Source: an uncultured Bacilli bacterium (GTDB lineage: Bacteria > Bacillota_I > Bacilli_A > RF39 > UBA660). Taken from it: 5,362 bases of DNA. The stretch lies in NCBI GenBank assembly GCA_944332645.1, contig CALVKK010000068.1, positions 1 to 5,362 of the forward strand. Reading direction: 5' to 3'. Below are positions 1 to 5,362 of this stretch, one piece after another (position 1 is the stretch's first letter; each line of letters begins with the position of its first letter). The notes under the pieces are model-generated. The model was not told the origin of the DNA, ran no database searches, and saw only the letters and a program-made list of their open reading frames with translations. The position numbers were made by a program, and so were the translations under genes.

Positions 1-1035
1 TGAGCAATCATGATTATATGATTTTCCAGTTTGTGTATCTATAATAGTATTTTCTGGATGATCTTTAGAATAATAGCTATCTTTAAAAACTGTAATTCTT
101 CCTATAACATATAATCCAGCATCTTTTATTTTTTGAATTGCTTCTTTATATTCGTAATAATCGTTGATAGCATGTTCATAATTAGTTGGCGAATATTCTT
201 CCATAGCCTTGGCAGGATAAGCTGGTCTTGTATCGTCCTTAATATCGACGACAATCGCGTTAATTCCAGATTCTTTAGCTAATTTAATATATTCATCAAC
301 ATTATAAACAACTCCTGGATTCATATATAAAGCCCTTACCTCATCAGGCATAACATTATTTTCAAACTTAGGTTTTTCATATGGATAGTAATCTAAATTA
401 GCAGCATCACCACCGCCCCATGAATCACCTCGTTTAACATGGATTTGATAACTACCATCTTCATCATAGTTTGTTAAAGCTGCCTCTTGGGTATTAACAA
501 GATACTTTCCATATACATAACCTTCTTGATCATTATATTTAACTTTATACATATTAACAGAGCCATCATCCTCCAAATAATTATAACCAATTATTTCTAG
601 TTTACTGCCTTTATTTATCATTCCAATTATTTTTATATCATTAAAATTTTCATATAAAGTTAGTGTCGTTCTTACATACATTTCTTTTTCTTGAACAATA
701 TCATTTTCTTCACTTACTAAATCTTTAGACAAAACATAATAATCTTTTTTTTCATAATTAATTTTATAATACTCAAGTTCGTTATTAATAATTTTATCTT
801 TCAAAACAGTTACCTTTATACCCCTTTTTAATTGACCAACTTCGTTATAACTCATATCGTACAAGGGAATCGATAATTCGGAAGAAGATGCATACATTAC
901 ATCATTAGTGACTATATTTTGTACACCTTTCAAAAGTCCTTTTACCAGAAAAAAACAAAATACGCTAACAATCAAAACTGCAACAATAAAAACGATAATT
1001 CTTCCATAACGAACTTTTACTTTTTTCTTTTCCAT
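1..1035 (-). CDS. membrane-anchored SH3-like / DUF4015 (COG1306) putative glycoside hydrolase, C-terminus missing
   Basis: A 345-codon open frame runs from an ATG at 1033-1035 to the left window edge without a stop, so the C-terminal part is missing. The start is fixed by AGGTGA six bases upstream. Residues 1-11 are basic, and 12-32 form one hydrophobic segment, read as an uncleaved signal anchor that exports the rest. Residues about 46-106 and 118-180 look like two bacterial SH3-like units; the second has the familiar pattern VRTTLTLYEN, IGMINKGSKLEIIG, YKVKYNDQEGYVYGKYL. From about residue 232 a TIM-barrel-like domain begins: VRALYMNPG, then GINAIVVDIKDD (258-268) and GLYVIGRITVFKD (307-319). 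These are hallmarks of the DUF4015/COG1306 putative glycoside hydrolases, with the acidic VDIKDD motif as probable catalytic strand. SH3 units suggest attachment to cell-wall glycan; the substrate is unknown. It lies 58 bp downstream of yunB on the same strand but has its own promoter. The family call is from remembered motifs. Confidence 0.8.
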   Translation of the reverse strand, partial: MEKKKVKVRYGRIIVFIVAVLIVSVFCFFLVKGLLKGVQNIVTNDVMYASSSELSIPLYDMSYNEVGQLKRGIKVTVLKDKIINNELEYYKINYEKKDYYVLSKDLVSEENDIVQEKEMYVRTTLTLYENFNDIKIIGMINKGSKLEIIGYNYLEDDGSVNMYKVKYNDQEGYVYGKYLVNTQEAALTNYDEDGSYQIHVKRGDSWGGGDAANLDYYPYEKPKFENNVMPDEVRALYMNPGVVYNVDEYIKLAKESGINAIVVDIKDDTRPAYPAKAMEEYSPTNYEHAINDYYEYKEAIQKIKDAGLYVIGRITVFKDSYYSKDHPENTIIDTQTGKSYNHDCS

Positions 1036-1041
1036 TCTACT

Positions 1042-1047
1042 TCACCT
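1042..1047 (-). promoter_or_regulatory. Shine-Dalgarno site of the DUF4015 gene
   Basis: AGGTGA lies six bases before the ATG at 1035 and sets that start. It sits only about one base inside the transcript predicted from the promoter at 1055-1083, so the leader is almost nothing but ribosome binding site. Confidence 0.7.
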
Positions 1048-1054
1048 ATTAAGT

Positions 1055-1083
1055 AGTATAACACATATAGGTTTTTTATTCAA
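1055..1083 (-). promoter_or_regulatory. sigma-A-type extended -10 promoter for the DUF4015 gene
   Basis: On the minus strand TTGAAT (1078-1083) and TATACT (1055-1060) are separated by exactly 17 bases, and the -10 is preceded by TG plus one base (TGTTATACT), an extended -10. Transcription would begin near 1048, giving a leader of about 13 nucleotides. The element sits between the yunB stop and the next start, so the downstream gene can be expressed independently of yunB. The match is by eye to the vegetative consensus. Confidence 0.65.
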
Positions 1084-1093
1084 TCCAAAATAC

Positions 1094-1843
1094 TTAATTT
1101 ATAGGCAAAGCGATAGAAGGAGAATTTTGATTTAATCCATTCAAATAGTAACTTGGCACGTTGCCTTGAATGAGTTTTAAAGCAACTGGAACAGTTGTGT
1201 TGATGCTTGTTTTATCCGATACAAAAGGTAATATTATTTGAAAAGACAAATCTAAAACTACATTAACTTCTATTAAAGCATTATTGATGCCATAATCTGT
1301 TACAGTTGTGTTTACATAACTGACAATATCTCCAATTAGACTGAATCGTACAGGTACTTTAGGACCAACATTAGCTAAAAAAGAATTACCAAAAATAACC
1401 CCACTAGGTATTTCATAAATAATACCTTGCTTTAATTTGTTTTGATTATAATCTACTAAAGCATTGGTGGTTAAGTTTAATAATTCTATCTTTCCTTGTT
1501 CTAAAAATTTTAGATTGTTTTGAATAAGAGATGTTGTTTCTGTTAATATTTTATTAACCGTTATAGGATTAAAATCAATTGATTTGATATCATCTCCCTC
1601 TTTTGCAATAATAAACAATTCTTCAATATTGATATTCTCAGTTATATTTTTATTAATAGCATCATTAATAACAATACTAACAAGTTTACGTGATTCCATT
1701 TCCGCATATTCTAACAGGATTGGATTAGCTTTTAAACTAATAAATTTCATAGTCAAAATGATGACAATAATTAAGCTAAATATAATCAAAATTACTCTAT
1801 TTATCTTTCTTTGTTTTCTTTTCAATTTTATTCGTCTACGCAT
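1094..1843 (-). CDS. yunB: sporulation protein YunB
   Basis: This 249-residue protein matches the YunB family in layout and length (about 254 residues in Bacillus subtilis). A very basic N-terminus (residues 1-16) precedes one membrane segment (17-35), then ANPILLEYAEMESRKLVSIV with INDAIN (39-64), and the diagnostic conserved block from about 145 to 236: IPSGVIFGN, NVGPKVPVRFSLIGDI, DYGINNALIEV, ILPFVSDKTSINTTVPVALK and IQGNVPSYYLNG. YunB is a sigma-E-controlled membrane protein of the sporulation programme in B. subtilis; its biochemical role is not established. The open frame reaches back to a TTG at 1891, but two ATGs at 1844-1846 and 1841-1843 fit GGTGA (1848-1852) better. The second is chosen because the first leaves only one base of spacing. 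It is divergent from the CBS gene. I found no terminator after it, so read-through into the DUF4015 gene is possible. Confidence 0.88.
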   Translation of the reverse strand: MRRRIKLKRKQRKINRVILIIFSLIIVIILTMKFISLKANPILLEYAEMESRKLVSIVINDAINKNITENINIEELFIIAKEGDDIKSIDFNPITVNKILTETTSLIQNNLKFLEQGKIELLNLTTNALVDYNQNKLKQGIIYEIPSGVIFGNSFLANVGPKVPVRFSLIGDIVSYVNTTVTDYGINNALIEVNVVLDLSFQIILPFVSDKTSINTTVPVALKLIQGNVPSYYLNGLNQNSPSIALPIN

Positions 1844-1847
1844 CATA

Positions 1848-1852
1848 TCACC
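1848..1852 (-). promoter_or_regulatory. Shine-Dalgarno site deciding the yunB start
   Basis: GGTGA on the minus strand is four bases from the ATG at 1843 and one base from the ATG at 1846. It therefore favours the second of two adjacent ATG codons and argues against the longer frame starting with TTG at 1891. Confidence 0.55.
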
Positions 1853-1898
1853 AATATATTTTATGTATAAATTTTGATATTTAAAACACAATAAAACT

Positions 1899-1903
1899 GG
1901 TGA
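1899..1903 (+). promoter_or_regulatory. Shine-Dalgarno site deciding the CBS-gene start
   Basis: GGTGA precedes the ATG at 1909 by five bases. The in-frame GTG at 1900 lies inside this site and so cannot be the real start. Confidence 0.65.
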
Positions 1904-1908
1904 ATAAT

Positions 1909-2349
1909 ATGATAAAAGAACTAATGAGTAAAGATTTAGTTGTTTTAGATACTAATAGCGATATTTATACTGTTGCTAGAATAATGAAAGAAAAAGATAT
2001 AGGATTTATTCCATTTTGTAAAAATAACAAAATTGTAGGAGTACTGACAGATCGAGATATCGTAACTAAGATTTTAGCTAACAAAGGATCTAAAATTGCA
2101 GGTTATTTATCAACTAATATAATTAAAATTTCTTCCGACGCTTCAGTTGATGAAGCATTGGATATTATGAAAAAACATAAAATTAAAAGATTGTTAGTCG
2201 AAGAAGATAAAAAATTAGTTGGAATTTTATCTTTATCAGATTTAATCTATCATGATGAAAAAAATTTAATTAAAACACTTCAAAATATATATGCAATCAA
2301 CAAAAACAGTGATTATTATGATGTAAAAGTAAATGAATTTGAATTATAA
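1909..2349 (+). CDS. tandem CBS-domain protein
   Basis: This 146-residue soluble protein consists of two CBS domains (a Bateman module) with no attached enzyme or DNA-binding domain. CBS1 spans about residues 1-55 (IKELMSKDLVVLD, VARIMKEKDIGFIPF, IVGVLTDRDIV) and CBS2 about 66-118 (YLSTNIIKISSDASVDEALD, MKKHKIKRLLV, LVGILSLSDLI). The hydrophobic-Gly-hydrophobic-(T/S)-x-x-D strand-turn of each repeat is where such modules usually contact an adenosine nucleotide. The C-terminal tail (residues 119-146) is charged and ends in YYDVKVNEFEL. Stand-alone CBS proteins of this size (YhcV-like in Bacillus) are common in Bacillota and mostly of unknown function; AMP, ADP, ATP or other adenosyl ligands are possible. 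It is monocistronic: divergent from yunB, convergent with nrdG, and followed at once by a terminator. Family call is firm; ligand and partner are not known. Confidence 0.9.
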   Translation: MIKELMSKDLVVLDTNSDIYTVARIMKEKDIGFIPFCKNNKIVGVLTDRDIVTKILANKGSKIAGYLSTNIIKISSDASVDEALDIMKKHKIKRLLVEEDKKLVGILSLSDLIYHDEKNLIKTLQNIYAINKNSDYYDVKVNEFEL

Positions 2350-2376
2350 AAACTACAGATAAACTGTAGTTTTTTT
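2348..2376. terminator. bidirectional intrinsic terminator between the CBS gene and nrdG
   Basis: AAAACTACAG (2349-2358) pairs with CTGTAGTTTT (2364-2373) around a five-base loop, extendable by one A-T pair. On the plus strand seven T (2370-2376) follow, ending the CBS transcript. On the minus strand the same hairpin is followed by five T (2348-2352), ending the nrd operon. The left arm starts at the CBS gene's TAA, and the hairpin lies inside the last codons of nrdG. Confidence 0.85.
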
Positions 2377-2898
2377 GACAATTTTATTATCGTCACAATA
2401 TTTTTGAACTAGGACAACTTTGTCATTATCTAAACTTTTTTTGACATCAATAATTCTTTGATTTCGTGAACCCTTAAATGTTAAATCTAAGCTTCTTTGT
2501 TCTAAAATAAATTTACCATCTACCAACACATCAATATATGATAAAAATTCCCTAACTAAATCGTTATTCATTTTTAACAGTTCTTCGAAAGTATAGCCAG
2601 TATAACACCAAATATTTAAACCTTGCTCCTTACAATATTTAGCAATTTCTAAGCATGGCTTAACTTGAAAAAAAGGATCACCACCAGAAAAAGTTATTCC
2701 GTTCTGATCTTGAAAATTAGATATTGTCTCTTTTACTTTCTCAACATCTTCTAAAAAACCACCTTGGAAATCCCAAGTGACTTGATTATGACAACCGACG
2801 CAATGATGTGAACAACCTTGTGTCCAAATAACTGTTCTAATACCTTCGCCATCAACGATACTATCACATTGTAAAGGTGCAGCTAATCTTATTTGCAT
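2353..2898 (-). CDS. nrdG: anaerobic ribonucleotide reductase activating protein (radical SAM)
   Basis: NrdG is the activase that uses a [4Fe-4S] cluster and S-adenosylmethionine to place the glycyl radical on class III ribonucleotide reductase. The 181-residue protein has the cluster motif Cx3Cx2C (Cys29, Cys33, Cys36 in WTQGCSHHCVGCHN), the SAM-contacting FSGGDPFF (70-77), CYTGYTFEELL (98-108), a DVLVDGKF strand (123-130) and GSRNQRIIDV (143-152), all typical of NrdG and at normal length. Its ATG shares one base with the stop of the 54-residue radical-domain ORF (TAATG). The bases before it offer only a weak GAAAG-type binding site, so translation is probably coupled to the upstream ORF. 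The stop codon TAG is only 3 bp from the convergent CBS gene's stop and lies in the shared terminator hairpin. The function call is firm. Confidence 0.95.
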   Translation of the reverse strand: MQIRLAAPLQCDSIVDGEGIRTVIWTQGCSHHCVGCHNQVTWDFQGGFLEDVEKVKETISNFQDQNGITFSGGDPFFQVKPCLEIAKYCKEQGLNIWCYTGYTFEELLKMNNDLVREFLSYIDVLVDGKFILEQRSLDLTFKGSRNQRIIDVKKSLDNDKVVLVQKYCDDNKIVKKTTVYL

Positions 2899-3062
2899 TA
2901 AGCAGCACTTTCTAAATCTTTTGTGCTGTGTTTAACACGATCATGCTCTTCAGCTTTTTTAGCATCATTAAAGCGATCAACTGTTCCAGCTAAATAACCT
3001 GTGATACGACGAATTCTTTCAAATTTAACACCTTCGCCGACTTTCTTCTCTTCGTATTTCAT
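2898..3062 (-). CDS. separately encoded NrdD C-terminal glycyl radical domain (54 residues)
   Basis: This small ORF lies between nrdD and nrdG. It contains KFERIRRITGYLAGTVDRFN (residues 13-32) followed by DAKKAEEHDRVKH (33-45), the extreme C-terminus of class III reductases. RRITGYLA fits the glycyl radical signature x-R-[IVT]-x-G-Y-x-[GACV], with Thr instead of Cys, Ser or Ala before the glycine; the radical residue would be Gly22 (codon 2997-2999). The distance from that glycine to the C-terminus, 32 residues, equals that of normal NrdD (Gly681 of 712 in Escherichia coli). The start is supported by AAGGGA five bases upstream. The ATG is in frame with nrdD, six codons after its TAG stop. 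The stop overlaps nrdG by one base. The product should dock into the barrel of the large subunit, replacing the missing C-terminal loop, and be activated by NrdG. Alternatives are read-through of the TAG or a sequencing or evolutionary break. Identity is clear; independent translation is inferred. Confidence 0.88.
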   Translation of the reverse strand: MKYEEKKVGEGVKFERIRRITGYLAGTVDRFNDAKKAEEHDRVKHSTKDLESAA

Positions 3063-3067
3063 TATTA

Positions 3068-3073
3068 TCCCTT
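3068..3073 (-). promoter_or_regulatory. Shine-Dalgarno site of the glycyl radical ORF
   Basis: AAGGGA stands five bases before the ATG at 3062 and just after the nrdD TAG. Its quality and spacing are the main sequence evidence that the 54-residue ORF is started on its own rather than made by stop-codon read-through. Confidence 0.7.
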
Positions 3074-3077
3074 CTTT

Positions 3078-5362
3078 CTACCTTCCATATTTTGTTAATG
3101 ATATATTTTTAATAGTTTCAATACTAACACCCTCATATTCGTGTCTACCACAACCTGGACAAACATCACCAATTATACCAGTATATCCACAAACTGGATC
3201 ACGATCGACCGGATGGTTAATAGCACCATAACCGACGCCTTCTTTATACATAATTCTAATTATATTTTCAAATGCTTCTAAATTCTTCGTAGTATCACCA
3301 TCTAGTTCTACATACGTAATATGTCCAGCATTAGTCAATGCATGATAAGGAGCTTCAATATGAATTTTTTCGGCGGCTGAAATATTGTAATAAACTGGCA
3401 CATGGAAAGAATTAGTATAATATTCTCTATCAGTGATTCCTTTTAGTTTGCCATAAATAGCACGATCTATATTAGTAAATCTACCAGATAATCCTTCAGC
3501 AGGAGTTGCTAACAAAGTGAAATTTAAATTATATTTATTAGCGTATTCATCACACTTTTTACGCATAAAAGTTATTATTTTATAGCCTAATTTTCTTGCT
3601 TCTTCATCTTCACCATGGTGCTTACCTACTAAAGCCTTTAAACATTCAGCTAACCCGATAAAGCCAATCGATAAAGTACCATGTTTATATACTTTGCGTA
3701 ATTTATCATTTGGTTTTAATTTTTCTGAATCAAGCCAAACGCCACTTCCTAATAAAAATGGAAAATTATATACTTTTTTGGTACACTGAAAATCAAATCT
3801 TTCTAATAATTGATCTCTGACTAAATCCATTTTTTCCTCTAATTCACCAAAGAAACCATCTAAATCTGTTTTATCATTAATAGCAAGACCATGCTTGATA
3901 CCTAATCTTGGTAAATTAATAGTCGTAAAAGATAAATTCCCTCGACCTGGTGTAACTGCTTTGTTAGGATCAACAACATTTCCTAAAACACGAGTTCGAC
4001 ATCCCATGTATCCGACTTCGGTAGTATAATCACCTTTATAGTATTGTTTATTAAATGGTGCATCCATGAAAGAAAAATTAGGAAATAATCTTTTAGCTGA
4101 AACCTTGCAAGATAATTTAAATAAATCGTAATTAGGGTCAGTTTTTTCGAAGTTTGTCCCTTTACGAACTTTGAAAATTGAAATAGGGAAAATAGGCGTT
4201 TCGCCTTTACCTAAACCAGCATCAGTAGCTAATAAATAATTTTTGATTACCATTCTTCCCTCAGGTGAAGTATCAGTTCCAAAATTTATTGAAGAAAATG
4301 GCACTTGTGCCCCTGCTCTTGAATGCATTGTATTTAAATTATGAATAAAAGCTTCCATTGCCTGATATGTAATTCGATCCGTTTTAGCCAATGCTTTTTC
4401 ATAAGCAACATCAAATAATCTTTCAACCTCTGAAGATTCCTTGGCAAAATGATAAAATTCGCCAATATCAAATTGAATACTTTCTAACTTGTCAATTTCC
4501 TTAACAATAGTGCCCATGTTGATAAATTTGCCAAAATCACTGTAATCTAGTAAATCTGATATTGTTTGTTTAAATTGTTTTTTAAATGTATTCAAAACAC
4601 CTGGTGCCATATAGTAGTCAAATGCAGGTATACTTTGACCACCATGTTGATCGTTTTGATTAGATTGAATAGCAATAGCAGCTAAAGCAGTATATGACAT
4701 AATGTCTTTAGGAGCTCTTAAATGTCCATGACCAGTTGAAAAACCGTTTTTAAACAACTTATCCAAATCTATTTGCATACAAGTAGTAGTCCCCATAGCA
4801 TAAAAATCCATATCATGCACGTGAATATCTCCACTATCATGAGCTTCAGCAAATTTATATTTCATTAAATAAGCTTTACAAAACTCTTTAGAAACAGTAC
4901 TTCCATATTGCAACATTGTTCCCATTGCTGTGTCGCCATCGACATTAGCATTCTCTCTTTTACCATCTTCTTCATGTGCTGATTTTAATCCTAAACTTTC
5001 TATAGCTTTTAAAAACTTGTGTAATTGTCTTTCATCAGAAAACATTTTTCGTGATAAATTTCTTCTTTCACGATATTCAGAAAAACTTGTATAAACATCT
5101 TGATAACCTTTTTTTTGCAATACTTCTTCTATCATATCTTGAATTGTTTCAATCTTAATTTTTTCTTCATTAGCAAATTCTTTTTCAATTCTTTTTAAAA
5201 CACCTTCATAAACAACATTGATATCTTTAGTCGTATATTTTAACTTTTCGCCAGTTTCCTCGTCAATTTCATTTACGCTATCAAAGCCTTTCTTAATAGC
5301 TAAAGCAATCTTAGAACCGTTAAAATCAACCTTTTTACCGTTTCTTTTTACAACTTTTAATT
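3078..5362 (-). CDS. nrdD: anaerobic ribonucleoside-triphosphate reductase, large catalytic part without glycyl radical loop; 5' end outside window
   Basis: NrdD reduces ribonucleoside triphosphates to deoxy forms under anoxia. The frame stays open to the right edge, giving 760 visible residues; the ATG at 5135 is internal, since the 75 codons before it form an ATP-cone (VVKRNGKKVDFNGSKIALAI, residues 3-22) that supplies allosteric control. Probably only a few residues are missing. The barrel shows SGDIHVHDMDFYAMGTTTCM (176-195, Cys194), GHGHLRAPKDIMSYTALAA, QSNQNDQHGGQSIPAFDYYM, HSRAGAQVPFSSINFGTDTS and YMGCRTRVLGN (451-461, Cys454). Cys194 and Cys454 correspond to the two conserved active-site cysteines, one forming the thiyl radical. 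Near the end, DPVCGYTG and CPGCGR give a zinc-type cluster (Cys724, Cys734, Cys737). The protein then stops with KYGR and TAG, without the RxxGYL radical loop, which is supplied by the next ORF. Oddly, residues 743-754 resemble the sequence leading into that loop. Any NrdR boxes would lie outside the window. Confidence 0.95.
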   Translation of the reverse strand, partial: LKVVKRNGKKVDFNGSKIALAIKKGFDSVNEIDEETGEKLKYTTKDINVVYEGVLKRIEKEFANEEKIKIETIQDMIEEVLQKKGYQDVYTSFSEYRERRNLSRKMFSDERQLHKFLKAIESLGLKSAHEEDGKRENANVDGDTAMGTMLQYGSTVSKEFCKAYLMKYKFAEAHDSGDIHVHDMDFYAMGTTTCMQIDLDKLFKNGFSTGHGHLRAPKDIMSYTALAAIAIQSNQNDQHGGQSIPAFDYYMAPGVLNTFKKQFKQTISDLLDYSDFGKFINMGTIVKEIDKLESIQFDIGEFYHFAKESSEVERLFDVAYEKALAKTDRITYQAMEAFIHNLNTMHSRAGAQVPFSSINFGTDTSPEGRMVIKNYLLATDAGLGKGETPIFPISIFKVRKGTNFEKTDPNYDLFKLSCKVSAKRLFPNFSFMDAPFNKQYYKGDYTTEVGYMGCRTRVLGNVVDPNKAVTPGRGNLSFTTINLPRLGIKHGLAINDKTDLDGFFGELEEKMDLVRDQLLERFDFQCTKKVYNFPFLLGSGVWLDSEKLKPNDKLRKVYKHGTLSIGFIGLAECLKALVGKHHGEDEEARKLGYKIITFMRKKCDEYANKYNLNFTLLATPAEGLSGRFTNIDRAIYGKLKGITDREYYTNSFHVPVYYNISAAEKIHIEAPYHALTNAGHITYVELDGDTTKNLEAFENIIRIMYKEGVGYGAINHPVDRDPVCGYTGIIGDVCPGCGRHEYEGVSIETIKNISLTKYGR

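Larger units (their letters stand above)
1844..1908. promoter_or_regulatory. divergent yunB / CBS-gene intergenic region, promoters uncertain
   Basis: These 65 bp must hold the 5' signals of both divergent genes unless the promoters lie inside the neighbouring coding sequence. For yunB, TATACA (1864-1869, minus) has TTGTGT 16 bases upstream; the overlapping TATACATA also resembles a sigma-E -10 (CATACAnT type), but I see no matching -35 at the right distance. For the CBS gene, TATAAA (1866-1871, plus) is the best -10 and lacks a convincing -35. The two -10 candidates overlap on opposite strands, so the two genes may compete for polymerase. All of this is weak. Confidence 0.3.

Noticed and set aside
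1584..1877. Plus-strand open frame of 97 codons rich in Ile, Ser and Leu
   Set aside because: It lies antisense within yunB, whose protein is clearly conserved; the hydrophobic composition reflects the complement of AT-rich coding DNA.
1848..1903. TCACCA (1848-1853) and TGGTGA (1898-1903) as an operator-like inverted repeat between the divergent genes
   Set aside because: Both arms are the ribosome binding sites of the two divergent genes, which share the same sequence. The 44-bp spacing does not resemble an operator.
1909..2349. CBS protein as a nucleotide-sensing regulator of the reductase operon
   Set aside because: It is convergent with, and terminated separately from, the nrd genes, and nothing but adjacency links them; NrdD already has its own ATP-cone.
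3060..3080. TAG read as pyrrolysine or another non-standard amino acid
   Set aside because: No recoding element or suppressor gene is visible, nrdG also ends in TAG, and a binding site plus ATG follow directly. It is kept only as a test in the findings.
3001..3231. Plus-strand open frame of 76 codons
   Set aside because: It is antisense to the 3' end of nrdD and the radical-domain ORF, both of which have recognised motifs. It has no recognisable domain.
5133..5135. ATG at 5135 as the nrdD start
   Set aside because: The frame continues upstream to the window edge and encodes a good ATP-cone, so this methionine is internal.

Overview
The window is AT-rich DNA with GGTGA-type Shine-Dalgarno sites. 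It carries an oxygen-sensitive (class III) ribonucleotide reductase system and a YunB-type sporulation protein. This points to a low-GC anaerobic member of the Bacillota (Clostridia or anaerobic Bacilli such as Erysipelotrichales and relatives). Tryptophan is written TGG in nrdD, nrdG and the glycosidase-like gene, so nothing suggests a mycoplasma-type code. I cannot name a genus.

The right half (about 2353-5362, all minus strand) is one nrd operon. The large nrdD gene runs in from beyond the right edge and encodes an ATP-cone, the 10-stranded barrel with its active-site cysteines, and a short zinc-type Cys cluster. It stops at a TAG (3078-3080) before the glycyl radical loop that every class III reductase needs. 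That loop lies in a separate, previously unmarked 54-codon ORF at 2898-3062 (RRITGYL, radical Gly22), which has its own ribosome binding site and starts in the same frame, six codons after the TAG. This ORF then overlaps nrdG, the radical SAM activase, by one base (TAATG). Catalytic body, radical domain and activase are thus encoded as three consecutive cistrons. The end of the large ORF also resembles a decayed copy of the segment leading into the radical loop. This split reductase is the main point of interest.

Convergent to nrdG is a 146-residue protein with two CBS domains (1909-2349, plus strand). The two genes share one bidirectional terminator hairpin that encodes the last residues of NrdG. 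Divergent from the CBS gene, across 65 bp, is yunB (1094-1843, minus). Downstream of it on the same strand is a partial gene running off the left edge (1-1035). This encodes a membrane-anchored, probably extracytoplasmic protein with SH3-like repeats and a DUF4015/COG1306 glycoside-hydrolase-like barrel, and it has its own close-to-consensus promoter with a very short leader.

Functionally, the right half makes deoxyribonucleotides without oxygen. The left half looks like envelope or spore biology. I see no insertion sequence, CRISPR array, tRNA or rRNA, and no intergenic gap longer than 75 bp.
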